Below, one piece after another: positions 26,673 to 34,298 of a stretch of 64,000 nucleotides of DNA. A program made the position numbers and the translations under genes. The number at the start of each line of letters is the position of its first letter. Position 1 is the stretch's first letter. Under the pieces are notes generated by a model, which saw only the letters and a program-made list of their open reading frames with translations, made no database searches and had not been told where the DNA came from. This DNA comes from Streptomyces angustmyceticus (lineage in GTDB: Bacteria; Actinomycetota; Actinomycetes; Streptomycetales; Streptomycetaceae), in the NCBI RefSeq assembly GCF_019933235.1, contig NZ_CP082945.1, positions 1,736,001 through 1,800,000 of the forward strand, given 5' to 3'.

Positions 26673-26772
26673 CCCACGGCGGGCGAACCACGGCGGCCGG
26701 GGTGTGACAGGCTGCCCGTCGGATGCCCGGCCGGTCAGGTCGCCGGGCCGAGGAGATCGGGAAACAGCGCCC

Positions 26773-27573
26773 ATGAACACGCCGGACACCCCGGGCCGCG
26801 AGCCCCTCTCCCCCGCCGAACACCGCGCCGCCGTCGCGGCGGAGACCGCGCGGTTCGTGGCGGCACTGGACGGCGCGGACCTCTCGTTGCCGGTGCCGGG
26901 CTGCCCCGACTGGACGCTGCTCGACCTGGTCCGGCACGCCGGGAGCGTGCAGCGCTGGTTCTCCGTGCTGCTGCGCCGGCGCGTCCAGGAGCCGCCGCGC
27001 AGCCGCGAGGTGGACCTGGAGCTGCCCGCCGACGACACCGGCTGGGCCGACTGGCTGACGGCGAGTGCGGCCCGGGCCGCCGACGTGATCACCGGGACCG
27101 ACCCGGACGCCCCGATGTGGGCCTGGGGCGTCGATCAGCACGCCCGGTTCTGGATGCGGCGGATGCTGTTCGAGACCCTGGTGCACCGCACGGACGCGGA
27201 ACGCGCCCTGGGCCTCGGCACGGACATCGACCCCGGACTCGCGGCCGACGGCGTGGACGAGTTCCTGGTCAACCTGCCGTTCGCGACCCCCTTCGCCCCC
27301 GGGGTGGCGCACCTGCGCGGCGACGGGGAGACCCTGCGCTTCCGGTGCGCGGACACCGCGGGCGACTGGCTCGTGCGCCTGCGGCCCGACGGCTTCGAGG
27401 TGACGTCCGGGGCCCGGGACGCGGTGGCCGCCCCCGCCGACGCCGTCGTGCAGGGCGCCGCCGCGGATCTGCTGCTCCGCCTCTACGGACGCCCGGCGCG
27501 CGCCACGGACACCGTCGGGACGTCGGGCGACGAGGAGTTGCTGACGCGCTGGTTCACCCACTCCGCGTTCTGA
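26773..27573 (+). CDS. Mycothiol-dependent maleylpyruvate isomerase-family protein
   Basis: This 266-aa protein has an N-terminal MDMPI/DinB-type helical bundle with 'LDGADLSLPVPGCPDWTLLDLVRHAGSVQRWF' (metal ligand His in RHAGSVQRW) and 'WMRRMLFETLVHRTDAERALG' (His plus Asp). A C-terminal SCP2-like domain follows ('TLRFRCADTAGDWLVRLRPDGFEV', '...GAAADLLLRLYGR'). Family members use mycothiol, the actinobacterial thiol, for isomerisation or transfer; the substrate is unknown. The ATG at 26773 is preceded by GGGAAAC and, further away, GAGGAGA. It lies 100 bp after the transporter on the same strand and may or may not be co-transcribed. Confidence 0.88.
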   Translation: MNTPDTPGREPLSPAEHRAAVAAETARFVAALDGADLSLPVPGCPDWTLLDLVRHAGSVQRWFSVLLRRRVQEPPRSREVDLELPADDTGWADWLTASAARAADVITGTDPDAPMWAWGVDQHARFWMRRMLFETLVHRTDAERALGLGTDIDPGLAADGVDEFLVNLPFATPFAPGVAHLRGDGETLRFRCADTAGDWLVRLRPDGFEVTSGARDAVAAPADAVVQGAAADLLLRLYGRPARATDTVGTSGDEELLTRWFTHSAF

Positions 27574-27578
27574 GGCGG

Positions 27579-27611
27579 ACCGGCCGGCGCTCCATGGCGG
27601 CGCCGGCCGGT
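27579..27611. terminator. 12-bp perfect hairpin between convergent genes
   Basis: ACCGGCCGGCGC pairs with GCGCCGGCCGGT around a 9-nt loop. It sits between the stops of the mycothiol-family gene and the Clp-N gene. Confidence 0.8.
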
Positions 27612-27618
27612 GCGCCGC

Positions 27619-28350
27619 CTACTCCTGGAGCCCGTCCCGGATCGCCCGCAGGGCGGCCGACACGTGCTCCTCGGTGCGCGCCTTGTCGAGGCCGAGCCCG
27701 CTGAGCACGCCCTCGCCGTTCTCCTGCTCCAGCAGCGCCAGCAACAGGTGCTCCGTACCGACGTAGTTGTGGCCCAGTCGCAGCGCCTCGCGGAAGGTGA
27801 GTTCGAGCGCCTTCTTCGCGTGGGCGTCGAAGGGCACGAGGTCGGGCACGGGCTCGCCGGAGGGCTCCGGCAGCGCCTCGGTCACGGCCGCTTCGACCGT
27901 CTCCAGCGGTACGCCCTGGGCGACGAGCACCCGTGCGGCCAGCCCTTCCGGATCGGCGAGCAGGCCGAGCACGAGATGGCCCGTGCCGATCTGCGTGTGG
28001 CCTCCCGCGCGGGCCTTGCTCTGGGACGCGACGACGACGCTCCTGGCCCGGGGGGTGAATTTGGCGAAGTTCTGGCTCATGTCGGACGACGGCTCGTCCT
28101 TCGTCACGAACCGCTTCTGGGCGGCCTGCCGGGTGACGCCCATGGACCTGCCGATCTCGGTCCATGAGGCACCGGAGCGGCGGGCCTGGTCCACGAAGTG
28201 GCCGATGAGATGGTCGGCGACTTCGCCGAGATGGTCGGCGGCGACGACGGCGCTCTGGAGCTGGTCGAGGGCGTCGCCGTGCACCTTCTTGATCGCTTCG
28301 ATGAGGTCGTCGAGGCGGACGGGATGGTTCATCTGAGTCGGTTCAGCCAT
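27619..28350 (-). CDS. Clp N-domain protein with N-terminal HTH
   Basis: This 243-aa protein has two parts. Residues of about 1-95 include a helix-turn-helix-like segment ('SWTEIGRSMGVTRQAAQKRF'). Residues of about 97-243 contain a double Clp-N repeat like the N-terminal domain of ClpC/ClpA ('FTPRARSVVVASQSKAR..G..QIGTGHLVLGLLADPEG' and 'FDAHAKKALELTFREALRLGHNYVGTEHLLLALLEQENG'). It has no AAA domains, so it is not itself an unfoldase. It may be a DNA-binding protein that senses or is presented to the Clp machinery. The start codon lies 6 nt after a consensus -10, so the mRNA should be leaderless. Two palindromes overlap its promoter, suggesting autoregulation. Confidence 0.9.
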   Translation of the reverse strand: MAEPTQMNHPVRLDDLIEAIKKVHGDALDQLQSAVVAADHLGEVADHLIGHFVDQARRSGASWTEIGRSMGVTRQAAQKRFVTKDEPSSDMSQNFAKFTPRARSVVVASQSKARAGGHTQIGTGHLVLGLLADPEGLAARVLVAQGVPLETVEAAVTEALPEPSGEPVPDLVPFDAHAKKALELTFREALRLGHNYVGTEHLLLALLEQENGEGVLSGLGLDKARTEEHVSAALRAIRDGLQE

Positions 28351-28354
28351 GAGG

Positions 28355-28400
28355 CAACCCTAGGTTGACAGCCGCACGAGTGTCAACCCTTGGTTGACAC
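28355..28400 (-). promoter_or_regulatory. Promoter and twin palindromic operator of the Clp-N gene
   Basis: On the minus strand the -35 is TTGACA (28386-28381), the spacer 18 bp, and the -10 TAGGGT (28362-28357), 6 nt from the ATG. The -35 lies in a perfect inverted repeat with arms GTGTCAACC and GGTTGACAC (28380-28400, 3-bp centre). The -10 lies in a second, shorter one, CAACC-CTA-GGTTG (28355-28367). A dimer bound at either site would block RNA polymerase. Confidence 0.85.
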
Positions 28401-28464
28401 CTCAGGCCGCCCCCGAGCGGGAATTCGCTGGCACCCCCGTGCCCCGCGGAGGAGCATGCACCGC

Positions 28465-29025
28465 ATGAGCGACCGACCCGCACGATGGAGCCAGGGAACC
28501 GTCCACCCCGACATGTGGACCGATCCGGACGACGACCCCCGCGAGTGCGACGGCCCGAGCCCGGACGGCGAACGGGCAACGCTGCACGAGTTCCTGACGA
28601 ACTACCGCCTGACCCTGCGGATGAAGTGCGAGGGCCTGGACGCGGAGCAACTGGCCCGCCGGACGGTTCCGCCGTCGACGATGTCGCTGCTCGGCCTGGT
28701 GCGGCACCTCGCCGAGGTGGAACGGGACTGGCGCACCTGGATCGGCGACGGCGAACCGCTGCCGAAGCTGTACGGCGCGCGGGACGCGGACTTCGACGAA
28801 GCGGTCGCCGAACAGGCCGTGGTCGACGCCGCGTACGACGACCTGGAGCGTGAACAGGCCGCGACCGATGCCGCGCTGGCCGCGTACCCGGACCTGGGCG
28901 CGCGGGCGGGCAGGGACCGGATCGCGATCCGGGAGCTGCTGGTGCACCGGATCGAGGAGTACGCCCGCCACTGCGGGCACGCCGACCTGCTGCGCGAGTG
29001 CCTCGACGGCAGGGTGGGGCAATAG
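28465..29025 (+). CDS. DinB/DUF664 family protein
   Basis: This 186-aa paralogue of the gene at 19670 has the same motifs: 'TMSLLGLVRHLAEVERDWRTWIG', '[29 protein letters not shown]'. The three putative metal-binding His residues are present (HLAEVER, LVHRIEEY, GHAD). The N-terminal 30 residues are Asp-rich and variable. Start at ATG 28465, 10 nt after GGAGGAG; an upstream ATG at 28456 is too close to that site. It is divergent from the Clp-N gene and its promoter must lie within about 65 bp of the twin palindrome, so it may share the regulation. Confidence 0.88.
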   Translation: MSDRPARWSQGTVHPDMWTDPDDDPRECDGPSPDGERATLHEFLTNYRLTLRMKCEGLDAEQLARRTVPPSTMSLLGLVRHLAEVERDWRTWIGDGEPLPKLYGARDADFDEAVAEQAVVDAAYDDLEREQAATDAALAAYPDLGARAGRDRIAIRELLVHRIEEYARHCGHADLLRECLDGRVGQ

Positions 29026-29354
29026 CCCCAGGGGCGATCCCGCCCCGGCCGGAGACCCTTACCCATAACGCTTCGATGACGTCCCGCCGTCCTGGCGGCC
29101 CCAAGAATTCCTACCGCCCGGTAAGGGATGGGGAATCGGCTATACCCAGTAAGCAAGTCGATGCCTGAAATCGGACAGATAACGCACATCTCCCGCGCAT
29201 CCGACTCCGCACCCCTTGACCGGCTTCGCCTCCCGGGGGAACTGGAGATTCGTACCTATCGCCCATCTGTTAATCTGCCCGCTCCTGGATGTTCCTCCAT
29301 GTCCCCTCCCCCCAAGCGCCCCCCGTCCCCCGGGGGCAGCGAGGTGTCCCGCAG
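29026..29354. other. Intergenic region before the XRE regulator
   Basis: This 329-bp stretch is AT-richer than its neighbours in its central part (29120-29280). It has no gene I can support. It probably carries the promoter of the regulator gene, but no -35/-10 pair is convincing. Confidence 0.4.
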
Positions 29355-30083
29355 GTGTACAGCAGCACTCCGTTCTCCGCCGCCGAGGCCAGATCCGCGC
29401 GGGCCCGGGTGGGCCTGAGCACGGCTCAGGTCGCCCAGTCCATGACCGCGTGCGGCGTGCCGGTCCGCCCCGAGCTGATCGAGTCCTGGGAGTACGGCAC
29501 CCAGGCGCCGTCCGAGGCGCAGTTGTTCGCCCTGGCCGATGTCCTGTGGTGTCCGCCGACGGTGCTGATGGGCGTCGAGCCGCGGACGCTGGCCGAGCAC
29601 CGGATGGCCCGCCAGTTGAGCGTGGAGCGGCTGGCGCAGCTGATCGGCATGGAGCCGGCCGCGTACTGGGCGGCCGAGTCGGCCCAGCAGTGGAGCGGTG
29701 ACTACCGGCAGACCAAGGCGCTGGTGGAGGCGCTGGGGCTGTCGCTGCGGAAGCTGATCGGGGTGATGGGCCGCAACGACGACCTGGCAGGGCACCTGCG
29801 GTCGGCCATCGACGGGCGCTGGAAGGGGCACGTGGGGCCGATCAGCCAGATCACCACGCTGAACAAGACCCGGGTGAGCGACGCCCTGCGCACGATGCAC
29901 GCGGAGTTCGCGGAGTTCTCCGAGCGCTACATGGGGCATGTGGTGGCGCGGAACGACGACTCCCGGCTCAAGGAGGTCGCGGCCGAGCGCTCGGCGTACC
30001 TGCGCCGGCTGGTCGACCACTTCTGGGACCTGATCGGGGAGGCGGGCGAGGCGCCGCCGTTCAACTCGGTGGCCACCCACTGA
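29355..30083 (+). CDS. XRE-type helix-turn-helix regulator
   Basis: This 242-aa protein has a GTG start 8 nt after GAGGTG. The N-terminal HTH is of the Xre/Cro kind: 'FSAAEARSARARVGLSTAQVAQSMTACGVPVRPELIESWEYGTQAPSEAQLFALADVL'. A second, weaker repeat of the same pattern follows ('RMARQLSVERLAQLIGMEPAAYWAAES...QTKALVEALGLSLRKLIG'). A helical C-terminal region with no known ligand-binding motif completes it. Probably a stable chromosomal regulator; no target can be inferred. It converges with the NCS2 permease gene through a strong hairpin. Confidence 0.83.
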   Translation: MYSSTPFSAAEARSARARVGLSTAQVAQSMTACGVPVRPELIESWEYGTQAPSEAQLFALADVLWCPPTVLMGVEPRTLAEHRMARQLSVERLAQLIGMEPAAYWAAESAQQWSGDYRQTKALVEALGLSLRKLIGVMGRNDDLAGHLRSAIDGRWKGHVGPISQITTLNKTRVSDALRTMHAEFAEFSERYMGHVVARNDDSRLKEVAAERSAYLRRLVDHFWDLIGEAGEAPPFNSVATH

Positions 30084-30108
30084 CGCGGGCGGCGGGGGAC
30101 GGACACAA

Positions 30109-30152
30109 GCGGGCGGGGAGGGACCTGGATCAGGTTCCCTCCCCGCCCGCTC
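30109..30152. terminator. 16-bp hairpin, bidirectional terminator
   Basis: AGCGGGCGGGGAGGGA pairs perfectly with TCCCTCCCCGCCCGCT. After a single-base bulge three more pairs (CCT/AGG) close a GGATC loop. It is the strongest hairpin in the window and lies between convergent genes. Confidence 0.88.
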
Positions 30153-30164
30153 GGCGTCCGCGGC

Positions 30165-31775
30165 TCAGTGGCCGGGGGCGCCCCAGTTCGGGCCCTGCGG
30201 GCCCTGCGGACCGGACGGGCCCTGCGGGGTGTGCGGAGCCTGCGGCGCGTAGTGGCCCGGCTGGGTGTGGGTGTGCGGGCCCTGCGGCTCGTAGCGGCCC
30301 GGCTGCGGGCGCACGCCCTGCGGGGCGAACGTTTCCGCGGGGACGTGCGCGCCGGCCGGCTCGGGGGCGCCCAGGGGACCCTGCGCCTCGGCCGGCTCGT
30401 CGTCCTCCATCTCGTCCCAGTCGATCTCCATCGTGCTGCGGCGGGTGAAGACGTTGAAGAAGAGGTTCAGCAGGACGGCGGTGAGACTGCCCAGTGTGAT
30501 GCCGCTGTTGAGGACGGCCCGGACGTCCTCCGGCATCCGCTCGAAGAACGGCGCGACGGCGTTGGGCAGCAGCGCCGCGGCGAGGCTGACCGCCAGGATC
30601 AGGGCGTTGCGCTCCTCGCGCAGGTCCACCTTGCCCAGGATCTGGACGCCGACCGCGGCGACCATGCCGAACATCGCGATCGCGGCGCCGCCGAGCACCG
30701 GGTGCGGAATCGCGGCCACCACGCTGCCCGCCTTCGGCAGCAGCCCCAGCACGATCATGAAGCCGCCGGCCGCGACCACCACGAAGCGGCTCATGATCTT
30801 CGACATCCGCACCAGGCCGATGTTCTCGGCGAAGGCCACGTACGGGAAGGAGTTGAACACGCCGCCGAGGACGGTGGCGACGCCGTCGGCGCGCAGGGCG
30901 TTGGCGACCGTGGCGTTGTCGACCTTCTTGCGGGTGATCTCCCCGATGGCGTAGACGTCCCCGGTGGTCTCCACCATGGTGATCAGCATGACGACGACCA
31001 TGGCGATGATCGGGAACAGCTCGAACTTCGGCATGCCGTAGTGGAAGGGCGTGCTGACACCGAACCAGTCGGCGTCCTTCACCGGGCCGAAGTCCGCGTC
31101 GCCGAGGAGCCAGGCGACCGCGGTGCCGACGACCAGGCCGAGCAGCACGGCGAGGCTGCTCAGGTACGGCTTGCCGAGCCGGACCACGAGCAGGATGAAG
31201 AGCAGGGTGCCCAGCGCGTAGCCGAGGTTCTTGAGGTCGCCGTAGCCGGGGTGCCCGATCAGCTTGGCGCCGCCGGCCGCGTCCTGGAGGCCCTGCGGGA
31301 TGAGGGTCAGGCCGATGATGGTGAGGACGGTGCCGATGACCACCGGCGGGAAGTACTTCACCAGCTTGCTGAAGAACGGCGCGAACAGGAAGGTCGCTAT
31401 GCCCGCGGTGATCACCGCGCCGTAGACGACGAGCAGTCCGGCGGTCCCGCCGCCCGCGCCCATGCCGATCGCGATCATCGGCGAGACCGCGGTGAAGGTG
31501 ACGCCCTGGACCAGCGGCAGCCTGGCGCCGATCTTCCAGACGCCGAGGGCCTGGATGATCGAGGCCACACCGCAGGTCAGCAGGTCCGCGTTGATCAGAT
31601 AGACGAGCTCCTCATGGGAGAGATCCAGGGCGTTCCCGAGGACGATCGGGACGATCACCGCTCCCGCGTAGAACGCGAGGACGTGCTGGAATCCGTAGAG
31701 GGTGAGCTTGCCGACGGGGAGCACCTCGTCGACGGGGTGGACCTGCTCGGGGTTTTGTCGGGAGACTCGTGCCAT
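30165..31775 (-). CDS. NCS2-family nucleobase permease
   Basis: This 536-aa protein is a nucleobase:cation symporter-2 (uracil/xanthine/urate group) with about 12-14 TM helices over residues 20-460. Markers are 'LYGFQHVLAFYAGAVIVP' in TM1, 'LVQGVTFTAVSPMIAIG', the 'TMVETTGDVYAIGEIT' segment with the substrate-binding Glu, and the NAT signature region 'AENIGLVRMSKIMSRFVV'. Substrate cannot be fixed from these; xanthine or urate is plausible. The C-terminal 75 residues are unusual: a Pro/Gly/Gln-rich low-complexity tail with several GPQGPQG- and HTPQGP-like repeats, predicted disordered and cytoplasmic. The ATG at 31775 follows GAAGGCAAGGCAGAG. Confidence 0.9.
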   Translation of the reverse strand: MARVSRQNPEQVHPVDEVLPVGKLTLYGFQHVLAFYAGAVIVPIVLGNALDLSHEELVYLINADLLTCGVASIIQALGVWKIGARLPLVQGVTFTAVSPMIAIGMGAGGGTAGLLVVYGAVITAGIATFLFAPFFSKLVKYFPPVVIGTVLTIIGLTLIPQGLQDAAGGAKLIGHPGYGDLKNLGYALGTLLFILLVVRLGKPYLSSLAVLLGLVVGTAVAWLLGDADFGPVKDADWFGVSTPFHYGMPKFELFPIIAMVVVMLITMVETTGDVYAIGEITRKKVDNATVANALRADGVATVLGGVFNSFPYVAFAENIGLVRMSKIMSRFVVVAAGGFMIVLGLLPKAGSVVAAIPHPVLGGAAIAMFGMVAAVGVQILGKVDLREERNALILAVSLAAALLPNAVAPFFERMPEDVRAVLNSGITLGSLTAVLLNLFFNVFTRRSTMEIDWDEMEDDEPAEAQGPLGAPEPAGAHVPAETFAPQGVRPQPGRYEPQGPHTHTQPGHYAPQAPHTPQGPSGPQGPQGPNWGAPGH

Positions 31776-32298
31776 CTCTGCCTTGCCTTCGGGAGGTAGG
31801 TGAATAAGAAGGAACCGGCGCCGTCGCGTGCCGATGACGGACGGGCCGGCTGGGTCTTACAAAGCCGACGTCGGGCGGTGTCGCCGACACCACGTAGCCC
31901 TGCGCTGCACTTGCGTCCTGATTCGGTAGGACTTCCTTCGATCAGCGCCGCATATTCCGGTATTCAACTGGCATGTGCGGGTGGGCCGATCGGAGCGGTT
32001 CACCTTAGTTGACCTGCACCATTTCTCGCGAGTAACCCGTCGCGTTCGCTCCCATAAAAGGGGATCAGGTCCCGAAATCCCGTTTTGGCGAGGGAAATTA
32101 CCCCGCCTCGGCGAGATATGCCCACGGCGAGGCCGGAAGGGAGACGGGGCGACGGAGAACAGGGACACCGGGCACACGTTGAGCGCCAATTGCCGACAAG
32201 ATCAAGCCGGTGTTTCCGATACGCCCGGGAACGGGCCCGCTTCCCTGGCACACTGCACTGCTGACATGCAGTGAAGCGGAAATCGGGGGTGGGGCGCC
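31776..32298. other. Divergent intergenic region
   Basis: This 523-bp region lies between the permease and a small membrane gene. It has no supported ORF. It is AT-richer around 32030-32110, and contains an inverted repeat CACTGCA/TGCAGTG (32251-32257 and 32267-32273) about 25 bp before the start at 32299, a possible operator for that gene. A TTGACC at about 32009 lacks a convincing -10. No purine riboswitch consensus was found. Confidence 0.4.
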
Positions 32299-32514
32299 GT
32301 GGCGCAGAGCAGGAAGGGCTACTACCGGGCGGGGCACTATGTACGGCCGTCGAGCGGCTCCCGGCGGGCCAAGACGCCCGCGCTGTGGGTGCTCGTGGTC
32401 GGTGCGCTCCTGGTGATCGCCACCTGGAACACCCTCTTCGGGGGCGATGACAGCAAGGCGACACCCGGCCCGCAGCGAACGGCGCATCACCAGAAGGCCG
32501 ATCCGGACCGCTAA
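32299..32514 (+). CDS. Small single-pass membrane protein
   Basis: This 71-aa protein starts at a GTG after a G-rich stretch. It has a basic N-terminus (about 25 residues), one TM helix (ALWVLVVGALLVIATWNTLF) and a short polar, His/Lys-containing tail. Topology is probably N-in. Its stop overlaps the caspase stop on the opposite strand by 4 bp. No family recognised; small basic single-TM proteins of this kind are frequent in Streptomyces. Codon bias is normal for the genome, which supports it being real. Confidence 0.6.
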   Translation: MAQSRKGYYRAGHYVRPSSGSRRAKTPALWVLVVGALLVIATWNTLFGGDDSKATPGPQRTAHHQKADPDR

Positions 32515-33656
32515 TCACGGCCCCTGCGGCGAACGACTCGGGACCATACGGACGCGGCACGCCCACCACGGTCCCTGCCGCGATCCAGGGCCGGACTCGC
32601 GGCCCCGGTGGCGGGCGTCTGTGCCCGAAGGCGCTCCCAGGTACGCCGCCAGCCGTCGGCCCGCTCGTCCGGGACACCGCACGCGGCCAGATAGATGCCT
32701 GTTGTCTTCCAGGTCTTCGGGAGGTCCTTGCGGTTGAGGAGGCCGCTGACCGTCCCGGCGGCGATCCCCCCGCCGGAACGAAGGCTGACGGCGGCGTGGG
32801 TGAGTCCGCTCACGATGCGCACCTGCCCCAGCGCTTCCAGGAAGCCCTGGGCCGTGCAGATGGCCTCGGGGTCCGGCCAGGAGCGGAGTTCGGCCCGGCC
32901 ATCGCTCGCGTCGGCCGCCAGGGGGCTCCGGCTGAAGGCCGCGTTCCAGCCGAGCGCGAGTCGCCCGTTGCTGTTGCGTCCCCGCCCTTGAGGGACCGGA
33001 CGGCCCTTGGCCGTGAGAGCGGTGCGCAACTGCCGGAAGACCGAGTCGAGGTCCAGCTTCTCGGGGCCGCCCGCGATGCCGTGGTCCAGGATGCCGAGCA
33101 GTTCGCCCGTGAACGCCGTGTGCGTCTCCCCGGGCGGGGCGAGTGCCTGGCGGGTCTCCGAGGCCGCCGCCAGCAGGTAGGTCCCTTCCACGTCGGCCTG
33201 AGCGGCCAGGTCGGAGGATCCCATCATGCCGAGGGCGAGGCCGCTGTAGCAGCAGTCGAGGATGACGACGGTGCGCTCCGCCATCCCCTCCAGAAGCGCA
33301 CTGCGCACCCACTTGTACGAGATCCCCGTTTCGACCCGTTGCTGCCGGGAGCGGGGCAGCCCCAAGTAGAGTTCGCCTTCGGGGTCGACGAGCCCATGCC
33401 CCGCGTAGTACACGAGCAAGGTGTCCCGGGTCGTCGCGGCGGCGTCCCGCAGGGCGTCCATCACGGCTTCACCGCTGGCCGGATCGGCGAGGACGGTGCA
33501 GTTGTCCTGCCGGAGGTTCCAGGACGCGGGCCCGCGGAGCGTCTCGGCCAGGGAGCTGAGGTTGTTGGCCACGGCGGGGAGGTCGACGAGGAACTCGTAG
33601 GTGCTCGTCCCGATCAGCACCGCCGCCGAGGCGCCGGGGTCCGGCAGCACGCTCAA
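32511..33656 (-). CDS. Caspase-like (C14) protease with C-terminal XRE-like HTH
   Basis: This 381-aa protein is coupled to the EACC1-like gene: its TTG start overlaps the upstream TGA as TTGA; a GTG 6 nt later is the alternative start. Residues 8-240 form a caspase/metacaspase domain. 'AVLIGTSTYEFLVDLPAVANNL' is the first strand, the catalytic His is His87 in YYAGHG, and the catalytic Cys is Cys136 in LDCCYSG. Both active-site residues are present. The C-terminal 90 residues resemble an XRE-type HTH ('LTHAAVSLRSGGGIAAGTVSGLLNRKDLP' then 'YLAACGVPDERADGWRRTWERL'), the type found on actinobacterial NTPase and conflict proteins. Prokaryotic caspases act as effectors in defence or cell-suicide systems. 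No signal peptide, so cytoplasmic. Confidence 0.88.
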   Translation of the reverse strand: MSVLPDPGASAAVLIGTSTYEFLVDLPAVANNLSSLAETLRGPASWNLRQDNCTVLADPASGEAVMDALRDAAATTRDTLLVYYAGHGLVDPEGELYLGLPRSRQQRVETGISYKWVRSALLEGMAERTVVILDCCYSGLALGMMGSSDLAAQADVEGTYLLAAASETRQALAPPGETHTAFTGELLGILDHGIAGGPEKLDLDSVFRQLRTALTAKGRPVPQGRGRNSNGRLALGWNAAFSRSPLAADASDGRAELRSWPDPEAICTAQGFLEALGQVRIVSGLTHAAVSLRSGGGIAAGTVSGLLNRKDLPKTWKTTGIYLAACGVPDERADGWRRTWERLRAQTPATGAASPALDRGRDRGGRAASVWSRVVRRRGRD

Positions 33657-34018
33657 CGCCCCGCGCCCTCTCCGCCCCCGCCCCGCTCCTCCTCCAGGAG
33701 GCGGATGATGCGGGCGATCTGTTGGTCGCTGCAGTCGGTCAGGGCGTCGGCGAGGTCGTCGCGCCGGACCGTGACGCGGGAGGCCCGCGGACGGGTCCGC
33801 TTCCAGGCGGCGAGCGCCAGCACGAAGTTCGCCGCGTTCCAGCCGTTGTCGGTGACCAGTTGCACGATGTCGGCCACGGACCCCATCCGGCCTTCCTGCG
33901 GGGGCTGCTCGCGCAGCTCCACCACGGCGGAACGCCTGAGGTCGGGGTCCTTGCGAAGCCAGTTGAGCAACGAACGCAATTCGTCGTCCGCCGACTCGAC
34001 ACGAACCTCGATGCGCAT
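33653..34018 (-). CDS. EACC1-like component of a caspase conflict module
   Basis: This 121-aa protein starts at ATG 34018, about 5 nt after GAGGGGG. The pattern 'MRIEVRVESADDELRSLLNWLRKDPDLRRSAVVEL' and 'GRMGSVADIVQLVTDNGWNAANFVLALAAW' matches what I know as effector-associated constant component 1 (EACC1), a small protein encoded beside caspase, trypsin-like and other effectors in actinobacterial conflict systems. The last 40 residues are charged ('DCSDQQIARIIRLLEEERG'). It overlaps the caspase gene, so the two are made together. The role of EACC1 is not established; a trigger or sensor is the usual proposal. The family assignment comes from memory of the pattern and neighbour. Confidence 0.75.
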   Translation of the reverse strand: MRIEVRVESADDELRSLLNWLRKDPDLRRSAVVELREQPPQEGRMGSVADIVQLVTDNGWNAANFVLALAAWKRTRPRASRVTVRRDDLADALTDCSDQQIARIIRLLEEERGGGGEGAGR

Positions 34019-34235
34019 GTCATCCCCCTCGTCACAGCACTTTCGATCACGGTGGTCCGACCATCGTCGGCCATCCCGCGCTGGAAAGGATCATTTTCGC
34101 CCAACGACCGTGCCGGGGAGGGCAACCGGACGGAGAAAGGGTTCCCGCGGCGGCCGGATATCGCCGGCCGGGTGCCTGCGGTGGCCTCAGGCTCCGGGGA
34201 TGCGGTTCCCGCGACCCGGGTGGGGCACGGTTACC

Positions 34236-34272
34236 ATGGCAACAGAGTGCCAAGATGGCGCCATGTTGCCAT
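34236..34272. promoter_or_regulatory. Nested palindromes upstream of the MarR gene
   Basis: ATGGCAACA (34236-34244) and TGTTGCCAT (34264-34272) are perfect inverted copies. The perfect palindrome ATGGCGCCAT (34255-34264) lies between them. The block is 27-63 bp before the MarR start, the usual place for autoregulatory MarR operators, and also upstream of the EACC1-like gene on the other strand. Confidence 0.6.
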
Positions 34273-34298
34273 ATGCCGGAGAGAGGGCGGGAGCGACG

